Shown: in pieces, positions 36,265 to 44,413 of the stretch
Numbering within the stretch: the stretch's first letter is position 1
Layout: each line of letters opens with the position of its first letter
DNA from: JANWXD01 sp037446115
GTDB lineage: Bacteria; Acidobacteriota; Terriglobia; Bryobacterales; Bryobacteraceae
DNA: 64,000 bases
Direction: 5' to 3'
Assembly: GCA_037446115.1 (NCBI GenBank)
Contig: JBBIJF010000011.1
Span: 58,145 to 122,144 of the forward strand
Made by a program: the position numbers and the translations under genes
Notes under the pieces: model-generated
Told to the model about the DNA's origin: nothing
The model's input: the letters and a program-made list of their open reading frames with translations, nothing else
The model's database searches: none

Positions 36265-37082
36265 ACCGGCTGGCGTACGAAGCCGTGCTTCAGTTCCCGG
36301 GCCAGCGACTCCAGTTGCAACTCGAGTGATGCGTTCTCCAGGTTCCGCTCGATCAAGTGCACGAAAGCACTTCCCACGACCACGGCGTCGGCGAGCGCTC
36401 CGGCTTCCGCCACGTGCTCGGGACGGGAGATCCCGAAGCCCACCGCGAGCGGCAAGTCCGTTACAGCCCGCATGGCCTTGGCCAGCGGCGCCACGGCCCG
36501 GGAAAGCGATTCCTGCTCCCCGGTGACGCCCGTGCGTGACACCAAGTATACGAAGCCGGTGGAATACTTCGCCACCAGTTCCAGGCGCCGCGGCGTGCTG
36601 GTGGGCGCCGCCAGGAACACCGTGTCCAGGCCGTGCCGCCGCATCGCTCCCACGTAGGCGTGGGCCTCCTCGACACTCAAGTCCGTGAGCAGGCAGCCGT
36701 CCAGCCCCGCCGCAGCCGCATCCCGCGCGAGCGCCTCCAGTCCGTAACGCAGCACAGGATTGAGATAGCTGAACAACAGCAGCGGAATTTCCGAGCGAGA
36801 GCGTATGGTCCGCGCGATCTCGAGCAGCTGCGCCAGGGTCATTCCTGCCCGCAGGGCCCGCTCGCTGGCGCGCTGGATGACAGGTCCGTCGGCGATGGGA
36901 TCCGAAAACGGCATCCCCAGCTCGATCAGATCCGCCCCACCGCGCTCCAGCGCCGCTACAAGCTCGGGCGTGCGCTGCGGCTCCGGATCGCCGGCCGTGA
37001 GATAGGCGATCAGGCCGCGGCGCCCTTGCCGGCGGAGGTGTTCGAACAGTCTGGAAATACGCGTGACCGGGCGTTCAGACAT
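36261..37082 (-). CDS. trpA: Tryptophan synthase alpha chain
   Basis: TrpA cleaves indole-3-glycerol phosphate to indole and glyceraldehyde 3-phosphate and channels indole to TrpB. The 273-aa TIM barrel shows GLIAYLTAGDPEP near residue 25, LIELGMPFSDPIADGPVIQ with the catalytic Glu, LTDLSVEEAHAY with the catalytic Asp, and VGFGISRPEHVAEAG. The ATG at 37082 overlaps trpB by eight bases; a longer in-frame reading into trpB is rejected because it translates trpB sequence out of frame. The stop overlaps the chorismate mutase start. Confidence 0.96.
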   Translation of the reverse strand: MSERPVTRISRLFEHLRRQGRRGLIAYLTAGDPEPQRTPELVAALERGGADLIELGMPFSDPIADGPVIQRASERALRAGMTLAQLLEIARTIRSRSEIPLLLFSYLNPVLRYGLEALARDAAAAGLDGCLLTDLSVEEAHAYVGAMRRHGLDTVFLAAPTSTPRRLELVAKYSTGFVYLVSRTGVTGEQESLSRAVAPLAKAMRAVTDLPLAVGFGISRPEHVAEAGALADAVVVGSAFVHLIERNLENASLELQLESLARELKHGFVRQPV

Positions 37083-38268
37083 CGAGCTCGCGGAAGCGCT
37101 CCCGGTAAATGTCCATGTCCTTGTCGCCCCGGCCGGAAAGATTGACGACAAACAGTTGGTTGGGCGCCTGCGGCGCGCGCCGCAGGGCCTCCGCCACGGC
37201 GTGGGCCGCTTCGAGCGCGGGGATGAGTCCCTCGGTGCGGGCCAGCGTCCGGGCCGCCTCCAGCGCCTCCTCATCCGTGGCCGTGACGTACTCGACGCGC
37301 CGCTGGTCGTGCAGCCAGGCGTGCTCGGGCCCGACGAGTGCATAGTCGAGCCCTGCGGATACCGAATGCGTGCGCGCCACCTGCCCGTCGGCATCCTGTA
37401 GGAGGTAGCTCAAGGAGCCGTGCAGCACCCCCGGCGCCCCGCCGGCGAATCGCGCGGCATGCTGTCCCAGCTGGGTTCCGCATCCTCCGGCCTCCACGCC
37501 CACGAGCCGGACGTCCGTGTCTCCGAGGAAGGCGTGAAAGATCCCGATGGCGTTGCTTCCGCCGCCCACGCAGGCGAAGACGGCGTCGGGAAGCCGCCCT
37601 TCTGCGGCCAGAATCTGCTCGCGGGTTTCTTTGCCGATCACGCTCTGAAAGTCACGAACCATCATCGGGTAGGGGTGGGCGCCCAGGGCCGAGCCGAGCA
37701 GGTAGTGCGTGTCGGCCACGTTGGTGACCCAGTCGCGCATGGCCTCGCTGATGGCATCCTTCAACGTGCGGCTGCCGGCGGCGACTCCGACCACACGGGC
37801 GCCGAGAAGTCGCATGCGAAACACGTTCAGGCGCTGGCGCCGCATGTCCTCCTCCCCCATGTAGACCACGCACTCCAGCCCGAAGAGGGCGCAGACGGTC
37901 GCCGTCGCCACACCGTGCTGGCCCGCGCCCGTCTCGGCGATCACGCGCCGCTTGCCCATGCGCCGGGCGAGCAGCACCTGTCCGAGGCAGTTGTTGATTT
38001 TGTGCGCCCCCGTGTGCAGCAGGTCTTCCCGTTTGAAGTAGACGCGGGCGCCCCCCATGGCTTCGCTGAGCCGCCGGGCAAAGTAAAGCGGCGTGGGCCT
38101 GCCGGCGTAGGCGGACAGCAGTTGTCGCAGTTCCGCTTGAAAAGCGGGATCTTGTCGCGCCGCAAGGTAGGCCTCTTCCAGCTCCTCGAGCGGGGCCATG
38201 AGGACTTCCGGAACATAGCGCCCGCCGTAGGGGCCGAAGTGGCCGCGCGCATCCGGTTGCGGGGTCAT
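37075..38268 (-). CDS. trpB: Tryptophan synthase beta chain
   Basis: TrpB condenses indole and serine to tryptophan with pyridoxal phosphate. The 397 aa start RGHFGPYGGRYVPEVLMAPL, a TrpB1-type N-terminus. The PLP lysine lies in KREDLLHTGAHKINNCLGQ near residue 87. Further motifs are ETGAGQHGVATATVCALFG, VGGGSNAIGIFHAF and LEAAHAVAEAL. The ATG at 38268 overlaps the trpF stop (ATGA); the longer frame upstream is antihomologous trpF sequence. Neighbours trpF and trpA complete the usual block. Confidence 0.96.
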   Translation of the reverse strand: MTPQPDARGHFGPYGGRYVPEVLMAPLEELEEAYLAARQDPAFQAELRQLLSAYAGRPTPLYFARRLSEAMGGARVYFKREDLLHTGAHKINNCLGQVLLARRMGKRRVIAETGAGQHGVATATVCALFGLECVVYMGEEDMRRQRLNVFRMRLLGARVVGVAAGSRTLKDAISEAMRDWVTNVADTHYLLGSALGAHPYPMMVRDFQSVIGKETREQILAAEGRLPDAVFACVGGGSNAIGIFHAFLGDTDVRLVGVEAGGCGTQLGQHAARFAGGAPGVLHGSLSYLLQDADGQVARTHSVSAGLDYALVGPEHAWLHDQRRVEYVTATDEEALEAARTLARTEGLIPALEAAHAVAEALRRAPQAPNQLFVVNLSGRGDKDMDIYRERFRELDV

Positions 38269-38873
38269 GGCTGCTGCGCCTCCCGCGCGGCCCGGACGAA
38301 CTCCGCCATCTTCTTGTGGTCTTTCCGGCCCGGAGCCGATTCCAGACGGGAACAGGCATCGACGCCCCACGGCCGGGCCACACGGATCGCCGCCGCCACA
38401 TTGGCGGCCTCCAGTCCCCCGGCCAGAATGATGCGCTGGCTGAGTGGCGGCAGGATCGTCCAGTCGAACGTGCGGCCGGAGCCCCCGAAGTCGCCTGCGC
38501 CTGCAGCATCGAGCAGGCAGGCTTCCACGGCGTAGCGCCCGAGCTCGGAGGCGTCGAACCCAGGTCCGACCCGGAAAGCTTTCCACACCCGGACTCCCGC
38601 CGGCAGCGCCTCCGGAGGCTCAGCGCCGTGGAGTTGGACCACGTCCAGGCCGATTTGCCGCGCCGTCTCGATCACCGATTCGGCCCGCTCGTTGACGAAG
38701 ACCCCCACTTTCCAGATCCCTGCGGGCAGGCATTCCAGGATGCGCTGTGCGGCTTGCGGGGCGATGTAGCGCGGACTGCGCGGATAGAAGTTGAAGCCGA
38801 GCGCGGAGACACCGGCCTCGGCCGCCGCCAGAGCGTCGTCGAGATTCGTAATGCCACAGATCTTCACCATCAT
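38265..38873 (-). CDS. trpF: Phosphoribosylanthranilate isomerase
   Basis: TrpF performs the Amadori rearrangement of phosphoribosylanthranilate to CdRP. The 202-aa TIM barrel begins VKICGITNLDDALAAAEAGV with the catalytic Cys, then GFNFYPRSPRYIAPQAA, VVQLHGAEPPEAL and the catalytic Asp in CLLDAAGAGDFGGSG. The phosphate-binding end reads VDACSRLESAPGRKDH, where most homologues have VDVSSGVE; this is a modest deviation. It is coupled on both sides by ATGA overlaps. Confidence 0.95.
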   Translation of the reverse strand: MMVKICGITNLDDALAAAEAGVSALGFNFYPRSPRYIAPQAAQRILECLPAGIWKVGVFVNERAESVIETARQIGLDVVQLHGAEPPEALPAGVRVWKAFRVGPGFDASELGRYAVEACLLDAAGAGDFGGSGRTFDWTILPPLSQRIILAGGLEAANVAAAIRVARPWGVDACSRLESAPGRKDHKKMAEFVRAAREAQQP

Positions 38874-39670
38874 GCCGTCAGAGCCCGCAGAGCCGCCTCA
38901 GGGTTCGGGGCCTTCATCAGGTGTTCGCCCACCAGGAACGCATTAAAGCCCTCAGCTGCGAGCCGGCGGATTTGCTCCGGGGATTCGATGCCGCTCTCGC
39001 TGATCTTCATCACGCCGTCCGGAATCCGGCGCACCAGCCGGAAGGACGTTTCCAGGGAAACCTCGAACGTTCGCAGGTCGCGGTTGTTGACCCCGATGAG
39101 CCGCGCGCCCGAATCCAGGGCTTTGGCCAGTTCCTCTTCATCGTGAACCTCGACGAGGACGTCCATGCGGAACTGTTCGGCGTACTCCCGCAGCGCGGTG
39201 AGCCGCCGCAGCGGAACAATGGCGGCGATCAGCAGTACGGCGTCGGCGCCGTGGGCCGCGGCCTCCGCCACGTGGTACTCGTCAATCACGAAGTCCTTCC
39301 GCAGCACCGGCAGCCGCGTGGCGCGCCGGGCGGCGCACAGATCATCCAGACTGCCTTGAAAGAATTTCCCATCCGTCAGTACGGAGAGAGCCGCTGCACC
39401 CCCGCGCTCGTAGGCTTGGGCGATCCCGGCCGGATTGAAGTCGGCAGCGAGCACCCCTTTGCTGGGGGAGGCCTTTTTGATTTCGGCAATGATGGCCGGA
39501 CGCGCGCAGCGAAGCGCTTCGTGAAAGGGCCGGCGTTCCTCCATCCAGTCCTCCGCCTGCCGTTCCCATTGCCGGTGAGCGGAGCGCGCGTCTGCCAGCT
39601 CCAGGCGCTTGTGCTCCACAATTCGGGCGAGGATGTCCGGGATCTGTTTGACCATGCAGGGAAATCTCAT
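38870..39670 (-). CDS. trpC: Indole-3-glycerol phosphate synthase
   Basis: TrpC closes the indole ring, converting CdRP to indole-3-glycerol phosphate. At 266 aa it is a normal single-domain length. Motifs are IPDILARIVEHKRLEL, IAEIKKASPSKGVL with the catalytic lysine, VLRKDFVIDEYHV, GVNNRDLRTFEV and ISESGIESPEQI. Starts at 39670 or 39655 are both possible; neither has a strong Shine-Dalgarno. It is the first gene of the seven-gene aromatic operon, and trpD is not in the window. The 33 bases before it hold no clear promoter, so transcription may come from the small gene upstream. Confidence 0.95.
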   Translation of the reverse strand: MRFPCMVKQIPDILARIVEHKRLELADARSAHRQWERQAEDWMEERRPFHEALRCARPAIIAEIKKASPSKGVLAADFNPAGIAQAYERGGAAALSVLTDGKFFQGSLDDLCAARRATRLPVLRKDFVIDEYHVAEAAAHGADAVLLIAAIVPLRRLTALREYAEQFRMDVLVEVHDEEELAKALDSGARLIGVNNRDLRTFEVSLETSFRLVRRIPDGVMKISESGIESPEQIRRLAAEGFNAFLVGEHLMKAPNPEAALRALTA

Positions 39671-39703
39671 CCTAACACGCCGTTTCAGGGAGCGAAGCCT
39701 GCT

Positions 39704-40183
39704 TCAATACACCTCGAAACAGAACACCTTGTTGGATCCTTCCGGAGACAGGCAGTATTGTCCGTTTTCGAGCGTCTCGTTGGCTTCGATGCGATACAGG
39801 TTATCATCCAGCTTCCGCACAGACAGGCGCAATGGACGGGGCCCCCGGTCCTTGCGCCGCTGCGGGAAGGCGATTTCCCGATTGCCGCGCCGCACCTGCA
39901 TCGCAAACAGGGCCAGCTTTTCGGCGGGGATGGTTTCCGAGACGAACAGAAAGATCGGCTCGGCGAGTGGGGTCCGCGCCGGCGAAGAACTCCCCGGGAC
40001 GATATATACATTCTCGTCCCTTCGGTTTTCCTCGCGCGCCTCACCGACCTCGGTTTCAATCAGGTTGTCGGCGTGCTGGAGGTAGGGGAGATCCGGTTTG
40101 GGCGGCCGCGGCCCATCGTATTTCTGGGCCGGCGCGCCGAACGGTCCGATCATCCAGCCCAGGAGGACGAGCAGTCGAAACAT
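39704..40183 (-). CDS. Small exported protein of unknown function
   Basis: A 159-aa protein with a signal peptide (FRLLVLLGWMIGPFGAPAQ), then a charged linker (KYDGPRPPKPDLPYLQHADN) and a compact C-terminal part containing AEPIFLFVSETIPAEKLALF and ETLENGQYCLSPEGSNKVFC. The two late cysteines may form a disulfide. No family was recognised. The ATG at 40183 is chosen over a longer frame because a TAGAAT box lies ten bases upstream and a signal peptide begins there. It is followed after 33 bases by trpC. It may share the aromatic operon transcript, but no functional link is evident. Confidence 0.72.
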   Translation of the reverse strand: MFRLLVLLGWMIGPFGAPAQKYDGPRPPKPDLPYLQHADNLIETEVGEAREENRRDENVYIVPGSSSPARTPLAEPIFLFVSETIPAEKLALFAMQVRRGNREIAFPQRRKDRGPRPLRLSVRKLDDNLYRIEANETLENGQYCLSPEGSNKVFCFEVY

Positions 40184-40193
40184 CGCTGTCTCG

Positions 40194-40199
40194 ATTCTA
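40194..40199 (-). promoter_or_regulatory. -10-like box before the 159-aa exported protein
   Basis: TAGAAT on the minus strand, ten bases before the ATG at 40183 and just after the stop of the sensor gene (40210). It could drive the small gene and the downstream trp/aro operon. No clear -35 is visible. Confidence 0.4.
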
Positions 40200-40209
40200 C
40201 CCTGACCGC

Positions 40210-42588
40210 TCAGCCTTGCGTTTCCGTCCCTGGGTCGGCGAGAGCGGCCAGGGCCCGCGCCAGATCGGCGGGGCGTACGGGTTTGGCCAGCACGCGGCCG
40301 CCTCGCTCCTCGACCGCCATGGCGAGTTCCGGCCCCGCGTGTTCGGTCACCACAAGAAAGCCTCCGATGGTATTGCGGGTCCGTTCCGCCAGGTGAAGCC
40401 AGCTGGTGCCTGCCAGGATTGACGGACACACCAGGATCTGAAAACGGAAGCGGTCGGCCAAGCGGATGGCTTCCTCACCGCCTGCCACGGGTACGGCTCG
40501 GTGTCCCGCTTCGCCGAGAAGTCTGACCAGGATACGGCGCGATTCCGGATCCGGGTCCACGACCAGCGCCGTGAGGCGCGGCAGCCCCGCGTGGGCCTCG
40601 CCGGAAAGCGCATCCGGTCCATAGCCCGGGACGCGCAATTCGACTTCCCATCGCCTTGCCTCTCCCTGCCCGGTCGTGCGAAGCACGCCGCCGTAGTTCT
40701 GGAGAATGGTGCGGCAAAGCGCGATGCTGAAGGGACGTTGTTCGGGCTCATCCACTGCGGCGGCTTCGGCCTCTCGCGCCGGTGCGATTTCGACCACGAC
40801 CTTTCCGGCAAGTTCGGCCACACGGACGCTGAACGTTCCGCCCGGTCTGACCGCCCGGCGAAGCAGACTGGAGAATACGCCGCGCAAAGCGCCGGGTGGG
40901 GCCGCCACAGGCACGGTTCCCGCGGGAATCAGAACATCGCCTCGGACACCGGCGTCCTTCCACTGTACCTGGAGGGTATCCAACAGTCCCCGCAGCAGCA
41001 CCGCCATGTCGGTGGCTTCAATTTGCTCTTCTCCCGTGAGGGGTAGCAGCCGCGCCAGAATGGCCGCCGCTTCTTTAGCGGTGGAGGCAATCGAGCGGAC
41101 TGTTTCGAGCGCCAGAGTCTCGTCCGACTGGGCGGCCTCACTGAGAGCGGCGATGACTTCGAGCGGCGCTTTCAATTCGCTGGCAAGCGTAGCGACCAAC
41201 TGTCCGGTGGCGGCCAGCCTCTCGGTCCGGTAAGCCCTTTCCCGGATATTCTGCTGCTCCAACAGCTTCATGCCGATCGCGATTTGGTTGGCCAGATGCT
41301 GGAGCACTGCCTGCTCATCGGCGGCAAAGCGCCGTGGGCGGCGGCCGTCAATTTCCAGGATCCCGAGCAACTCCTGCTGGGCGAACATGGGCAGAAATAG
41401 GGCCGAGGGCGGCAGCTGGCTCGCGTCATCCGTCCCGAGAAACGGGCTCTCCCGCACGTCGGGGACCTCCAGTAGTGCCCGTCCGGTGAAGCACAACGCC
41501 AGAGCCGATCCACGAAAGCCGCGGGCGCCTTCGATGCTGACCCCATAGCTTTCCGCAGCACGTCCCTCGCTGATCCGGCGCAGCAGGCCCGCGTCGCGGT
41601 CCCACACGTACAGGCGCACTTCGGACACGTCCAGCGCCGCGGGAATGGATGTTTGCAAGTTGCGGAGTTTTTCGATGGGAGCGGCCGGCGCGGTCATCTC
41701 CTCGCCCAGGGCGTACAAGCGGCGAATGCCGCGGCGCTTCTTTCGGACCCGGCGCTCGTACAACAACCACAGCCCGAACGCCAGCGCCAGTGCGCCGAAG
41801 AATCCGCCGATCATCTCCGCCGGAATGGGCCAGGCCTTGTGCAGCACTTGCACTGCCGATGCGTCGCCGATCAGGATCTGATAATCCCGGTTGTACGGTG
41901 GCAGAGGGCAGTACTGATGGGCGATCCCCGCCACACGTACCCGGTCCCCACGGCGGATCCCGCTCAGGCCTTGGCCCCGCACCGCGCGGTGCGGCAGGAA
42001 GACGCTCACTGCTGGAATGTCCGGCTCTTGAATTTCGAGGAAGTGGCCCCCGCGGTTGACTCCGACTGCCCGCACGGTTCCTTCCGTGACGACGTAGACT
42101 CCCAGATGCCGGTCGCTGTTGAGCTCTGCCAGGCGGGCGCGCCGCGGGGCAGGCGCAGGGCCGCGCCCAAGCACGCGGAACGCCGCCACGCGAAGGACGG
42201 GAAGCCCGGCCCTGTGGGTGATCATGCCGCTGACTTCGACCACGGTCCCCGGTCGCACCCCTGCGAAGGCGTTGAGCTCACCTTCGAGCACCGCACCGAA
42301 ACCTTTCTCGTCCGCGATCGCCAAATGGCTGTATTCGATCACCGGGACCGGGCCGAGCGATACGGTTCCCCGGAGCTTGACTTGTCGCTCGTAGAGCACC
42401 GGTAAACCCTCGGGAGGCCGCCGCGCGCTCGCTTCGCGAAGCTCCACCAGTGGTTGGGCGTGTAAAAAGCCGAACCCTAAAAAGGTGAGCGCCAGCGTCC
42501 GGGCCCAGCGCCGGCACGAACGGACTTCACCTCGCGGCACAAGGAACTTTCCGCATACATGGAACTTGGAGATGCAGTAAGGATACAA
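40210..42588 (-). CDS. Degenerate hybrid sensor kinase (pseudokinase) with OB-fold-like input
   Basis: A multi-domain membrane protein of up to 792 aa. A signal segment (RTLALTFLGFGFLHA) is followed by two OB-fold-like modules (VKLRGTVSLGPVPVIEY, then VTEGTVRAVGVN), one transmembrane helix (GGFFGALALAFGLWLLYERR), a GAF-like domain at about residues 300-440, a histidine-kinase-like helical hairpin, an ATPase-like domain and a receiver-like domain. The kinase H-box reads LASELKAPLEV, with Ser470 where the phospho-acceptor His should be. The N-box Asn (VFSSLLRRAV) and DxGxG are missing. The receiver has Cys721 (ILVCPSILAG) instead of Asp, although AKPV and an acidic pocket remain. It is probably a non-catalytic signal scaffold. 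The start is uncertain: TTG at 42588, or GTG at 42540. Confidence 0.8.
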   Translation of the reverse strand: MYPYCISKFHVCGKFLVPRGEVRSCRRWARTLALTFLGFGFLHAQPLVELREASARRPPEGLPVLYERQVKLRGTVSLGPVPVIEYSHLAIADEKGFGAVLEGELNAFAGVRPGTVVEVSGMITHRAGLPVLRVAAFRVLGRGPAPAPRRARLAELNSDRHLGVYVVTEGTVRAVGVNRGGHFLEIQEPDIPAVSVFLPHRAVRGQGLSGIRRGDRVRVAGIAHQYCPLPPYNRDYQILIGDASAVQVLHKAWPIPAEMIGGFFGALALAFGLWLLYERRVRKKRRGIRRLYALGEEMTAPAAPIEKLRNLQTSIPAALDVSEVRLYVWDRDAGLLRRISEGRAAESYGVSIEGARGFRGSALALCFTGRALLEVPDVRESPFLGTDDASQLPPSALFLPMFAQQELLGILEIDGRRPRRFAADEQAVLQHLANQIAIGMKLLEQQNIRERAYRTERLAATGQLVATLASELKAPLEVIAALSEAAQSDETLALETVRSIASTAKEAAAILARLLPLTGEEQIEATDMAVLLRGLLDTLQVQWKDAGVRGDVLIPAGTVPVAAPPGALRGVFSSLLRRAVRPGGTFSVRVAELAGKVVVEIAPAREAEAAAVDEPEQRPFSIALCRTILQNYGGVLRTTGQGEARRWEVELRVPGYGPDALSGEAHAGLPRLTALVVDPDPESRRILVRLLGEAGHRAVPVAGGEEAIRLADRFRFQILVCPSILAGTSWLHLAERTRNTIGGFLVVTEHAGPELAMAVEERGGRVLAKPVRPADLARALAALADPGTETQG

Positions 42589-42608
42589 ACGTTACAAACC
42601 TGCGTAAC
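42582..42608. repeat. Direct and inverted repeats before the sensor gene
   Basis: Two near-identical units, ATACAAAC and TTACAAAC, are ten bases apart. GTTAC and GTAAC form an inverted pair with eight bases between. They lie at the 5' end of the sensor gene, in the 213-base divergent gap 42589-42801. One-turn spacing suggests a binding site for a dimeric regulator (inference). The rest of the gap shows a TAGAAT box at 42722-42727 and no clear gene. Confidence 0.35.
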
Positions 42609-42801
42609 TCGACGATAGATCTCCACTCCCAGGGAACCACACGGGCCTTAAGCGGATGAACATCAATTCTCTCGATCCTACCACAGCGGCGGGAACCCAT
42701 GAGGCCGTGCCGGATGGTTGGTAGAATGCAACCTTATGCGTCTCCTTCTCGCGGCGACCGCCCGGCTCCGGGCCGGAAGTTGCCGCCTCTTCAGGTGAGG
42801 C

Positions 42802-44007
42802 TTGTTCGGCCGCGTCTTCAAGGCATTTCAGTACCGCGACTTCCGCCTGATGTGGGCAGGCGCCTGCACTTCGAGCATCGGCACGTGGATGCAGAAGCTG
42901 GCCCAGAGCTGGCTGGTCCTCCAAATTTCCGGTTCTCCCTTCCTGCTGGGACTCGACGCGTTTCTGGGCGAGATTCCGATCTTCCTGTTTTCGCTGGTGG
43001 GCGGAGTGGTCGCGGACCGCATGGACCGGCGGCATCTGCTGCTGGCCTCCCAGTTCGTGCAAATGACGTGTGCCTTTCTGCTGGCGGTTCTGGTTGCTCT
43101 GGACGTGGTGCGGGTCTGGCATATTTTGACGCTTTCGTTCCTGGTGGGGACGGCCCAGGCCTTCGGCGGACCCGCCTATCAAGCCCTTGTGCCTTCGCTC
43201 GTAAAGCCGGAGGATTTGTCGAACGCCATTGCGCTGAACTCGATCCAGTTCAACCTCGCGCGCGTCGTGGGTCCCGTGCTCGGCGGGCTGGCGCTGACGC
43301 AGCTTGGCGCGGCCTGGTGTTTCGGCCTCAACGGCGTCTCCTACATCGCCGTGATCGTGTCCCTGCTCATGCTACGTACGCCTTTTGTGCCGAAGTCCGG
43401 GGATTCTTCGTTGTTGGCGAGCATGCGGCAGGGAATCCGTTTCATTCGCCGCCAGGGCGCCATGGAATCGCTGATTGTGCTGGCGTTTTGCATGACGGTG
43501 CTGGCGATTCCGCTGATCGTGTTTCTTCCGGTGTTTGTCAAGGACGTGTTTCGCCAGGGCCCGAGCACCTATACGCTGTTGTTGTCGGTTTCCGGAGCCG
43601 GCTCCGTGGCCGGCGCCCTCGTCGTCGCCGGAATGGGCAACATCCGCCACAAGGGGCGCACTGCTCTGGTCATGCTGATCTTGCTGGGCGCCGGGATTGC
43701 GGCCTTTGCATTGTCCAAATCCGTGGCGCTCAGTTGTGTGTTACTTTTTCTCTGCGGCGTGGCGTTGATCGCAGTTTTCTCCCTTGTCACTTCTCTTGTG
43801 CAGCTCATCACAGTGGACGAGATGCGGGGACGGGTGATGAGCGTCTACAATGTGGCCTTTCGCGGAGGAATGCCGATCGGGAGCCTTTTGACCGGGTCCC
43901 TCGTTCCACTCTTTTCGGCTCCCGTGGTGCTGGCCTTCAATGGTTTGCTCCTGATCGGGCTGGGGATGTATTTCCTCGTGATCCACCGCCGCGTGGCGGC
44001 TTTGTAA
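42802..44007 (+). CDS. MFS transporter (MFS_3/EntS-like exporter)
   Basis: A 401-aa inner-membrane transporter with 12 predicted helices. The start LFGRVFKAFQYRDFRLMWAG and the first-loop motif GGVVADRMDRRHLLL are typical of the MFS_3 (EntS/enterobactin exporter-like) group, and the central loop contains a relic of motif A. Substrate is unknown; relatives export siderophores, drugs or metabolites. The best start is TTG at 42802 with AGGTGAG just upstream; a stop codon lies two codons before it in the same frame. It diverges from the sensor gene and converges on a small exported protein. Confidence 0.87.
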   Translation: MFGRVFKAFQYRDFRLMWAGACTSSIGTWMQKLAQSWLVLQISGSPFLLGLDAFLGEIPIFLFSLVGGVVADRMDRRHLLLASQFVQMTCAFLLAVLVALDVVRVWHILTLSFLVGTAQAFGGPAYQALVPSLVKPEDLSNAIALNSIQFNLARVVGPVLGGLALTQLGAAWCFGLNGVSYIAVIVSLLMLRTPFVPKSGDSSLLASMRQGIRFIRRQGAMESLIVLAFCMTVLAIPLIVFLPVFVKDVFRQGPSTYTLLLSVSGAGSVAGALVVAGMGNIRHKGRTALVMLILLGAGIAAFALSKSVALSCVLLFLCGVALIAVFSLVTSLVQLITVDEMRGRVMSVYNVAFRGGMPIGSLLTGSLVPLFSAPVVLAFNGLLLIGLGMYFLVIHRRVAAL

Positions 44008-44017
44008 GCGCGACCCG

Positions 44018-44401
44018 TTACTGATGTGCGGAGAACTGAGGCTGCGGAGGATTCAGCTTCACCTCAATCGTCCGCTCCTCTTCTTCGATGCGGAACTTCT
44101 GCCCGAAGGTCTGATACCCTTTCGCGATGACCTGCACCAGAACGTCGCCCTGAGGAATCGGAGGAATCTTGGCGATGCCGTCCTGATTGGTGCGGAGCTG
44201 CCACTCCGTGCGGATCTTCTTGCCGAATTTTTTGATGGAGCGCCCCTCGACAAACCGCACGATCACGCTGGCCCGCTCAATCGGCTTGTCGTAAATGTTC
44301 TTGACCTCGATCGTAAGGCGCGTCAGGTCGTCGTCATCCGCGGCGACGGGAAACGCCCAGGCAGCCGCAACAAACATCACCACTGCCACCGAGCGGCGCA
44401 T
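44018..44401 (-). CDS. Small exported protein with carboxypeptidase regulatory-like domain
   Basis: A 127-aa protein with signal peptide RRSVAVVMFVAAAWAFPVAA and a beta-sandwich of the regulatory-like type (LTIEVKNIYDKPIERASVIV, then RTNQDGIAKIPPIPQGDVLV, GYQTFGQKF). The C-terminus is proline-rich. It resembles the two related proteins near 8-9 kb in size and plan. Function is unknown; an envelope location is likely. It starts seven bases after the hpnE stop. A GATAAT box with an upstream TG (extended -10 form) lies six bases before the ATG and overlaps that stop, so it may be transcribed separately. Confidence 0.75.
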   Translation of the reverse strand: MRRSVAVVMFVAAAWAFPVAADDDDLTRLTIEVKNIYDKPIERASVIVRFVEGRSIKKFGKKIRTEWQLRTNQDGIAKIPPIPQGDVLVQVIAKGYQTFGQKFRIEEEERTIEVKLNPPQPQFSAHQ

Positions 44402-44407
44402 AACCCG

Positions 44408-44413
44408 ATTATC
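44408..44413 (-). promoter_or_regulatory. Extended -10-like box before the 127-aa exported protein
   Basis: On the minus strand TGCGATAAT has the TGn extension and a five-of-six match to the -10 consensus, with six bases to the ATG at 44401. It overlaps the hpnE stop. Extended -10 promoters need no strong -35. Confidence 0.45.

Noticed and set aside
37083..37394. N-terminal extension of trpA into trpB, and a similar extension of trpB into trpF
   Set aside because: The extra sequence is the neighbouring gene read in another frame; conserved N-termini start at 37082 and 38268.
42736..42801. In-frame extension of the MFS gene from ATG 42736 across a TGA (possible second selenoprotein)
   Set aside because: The TGA is not at a redox position, no convincing SECIS hairpin follows, and the MFS family N-terminus begins at the TTG after it.
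42592..43182. Minus-strand frame opposite the MFS exporter
   Set aside because: It is antisense to a clear transporter gene and has no recognisable domain.
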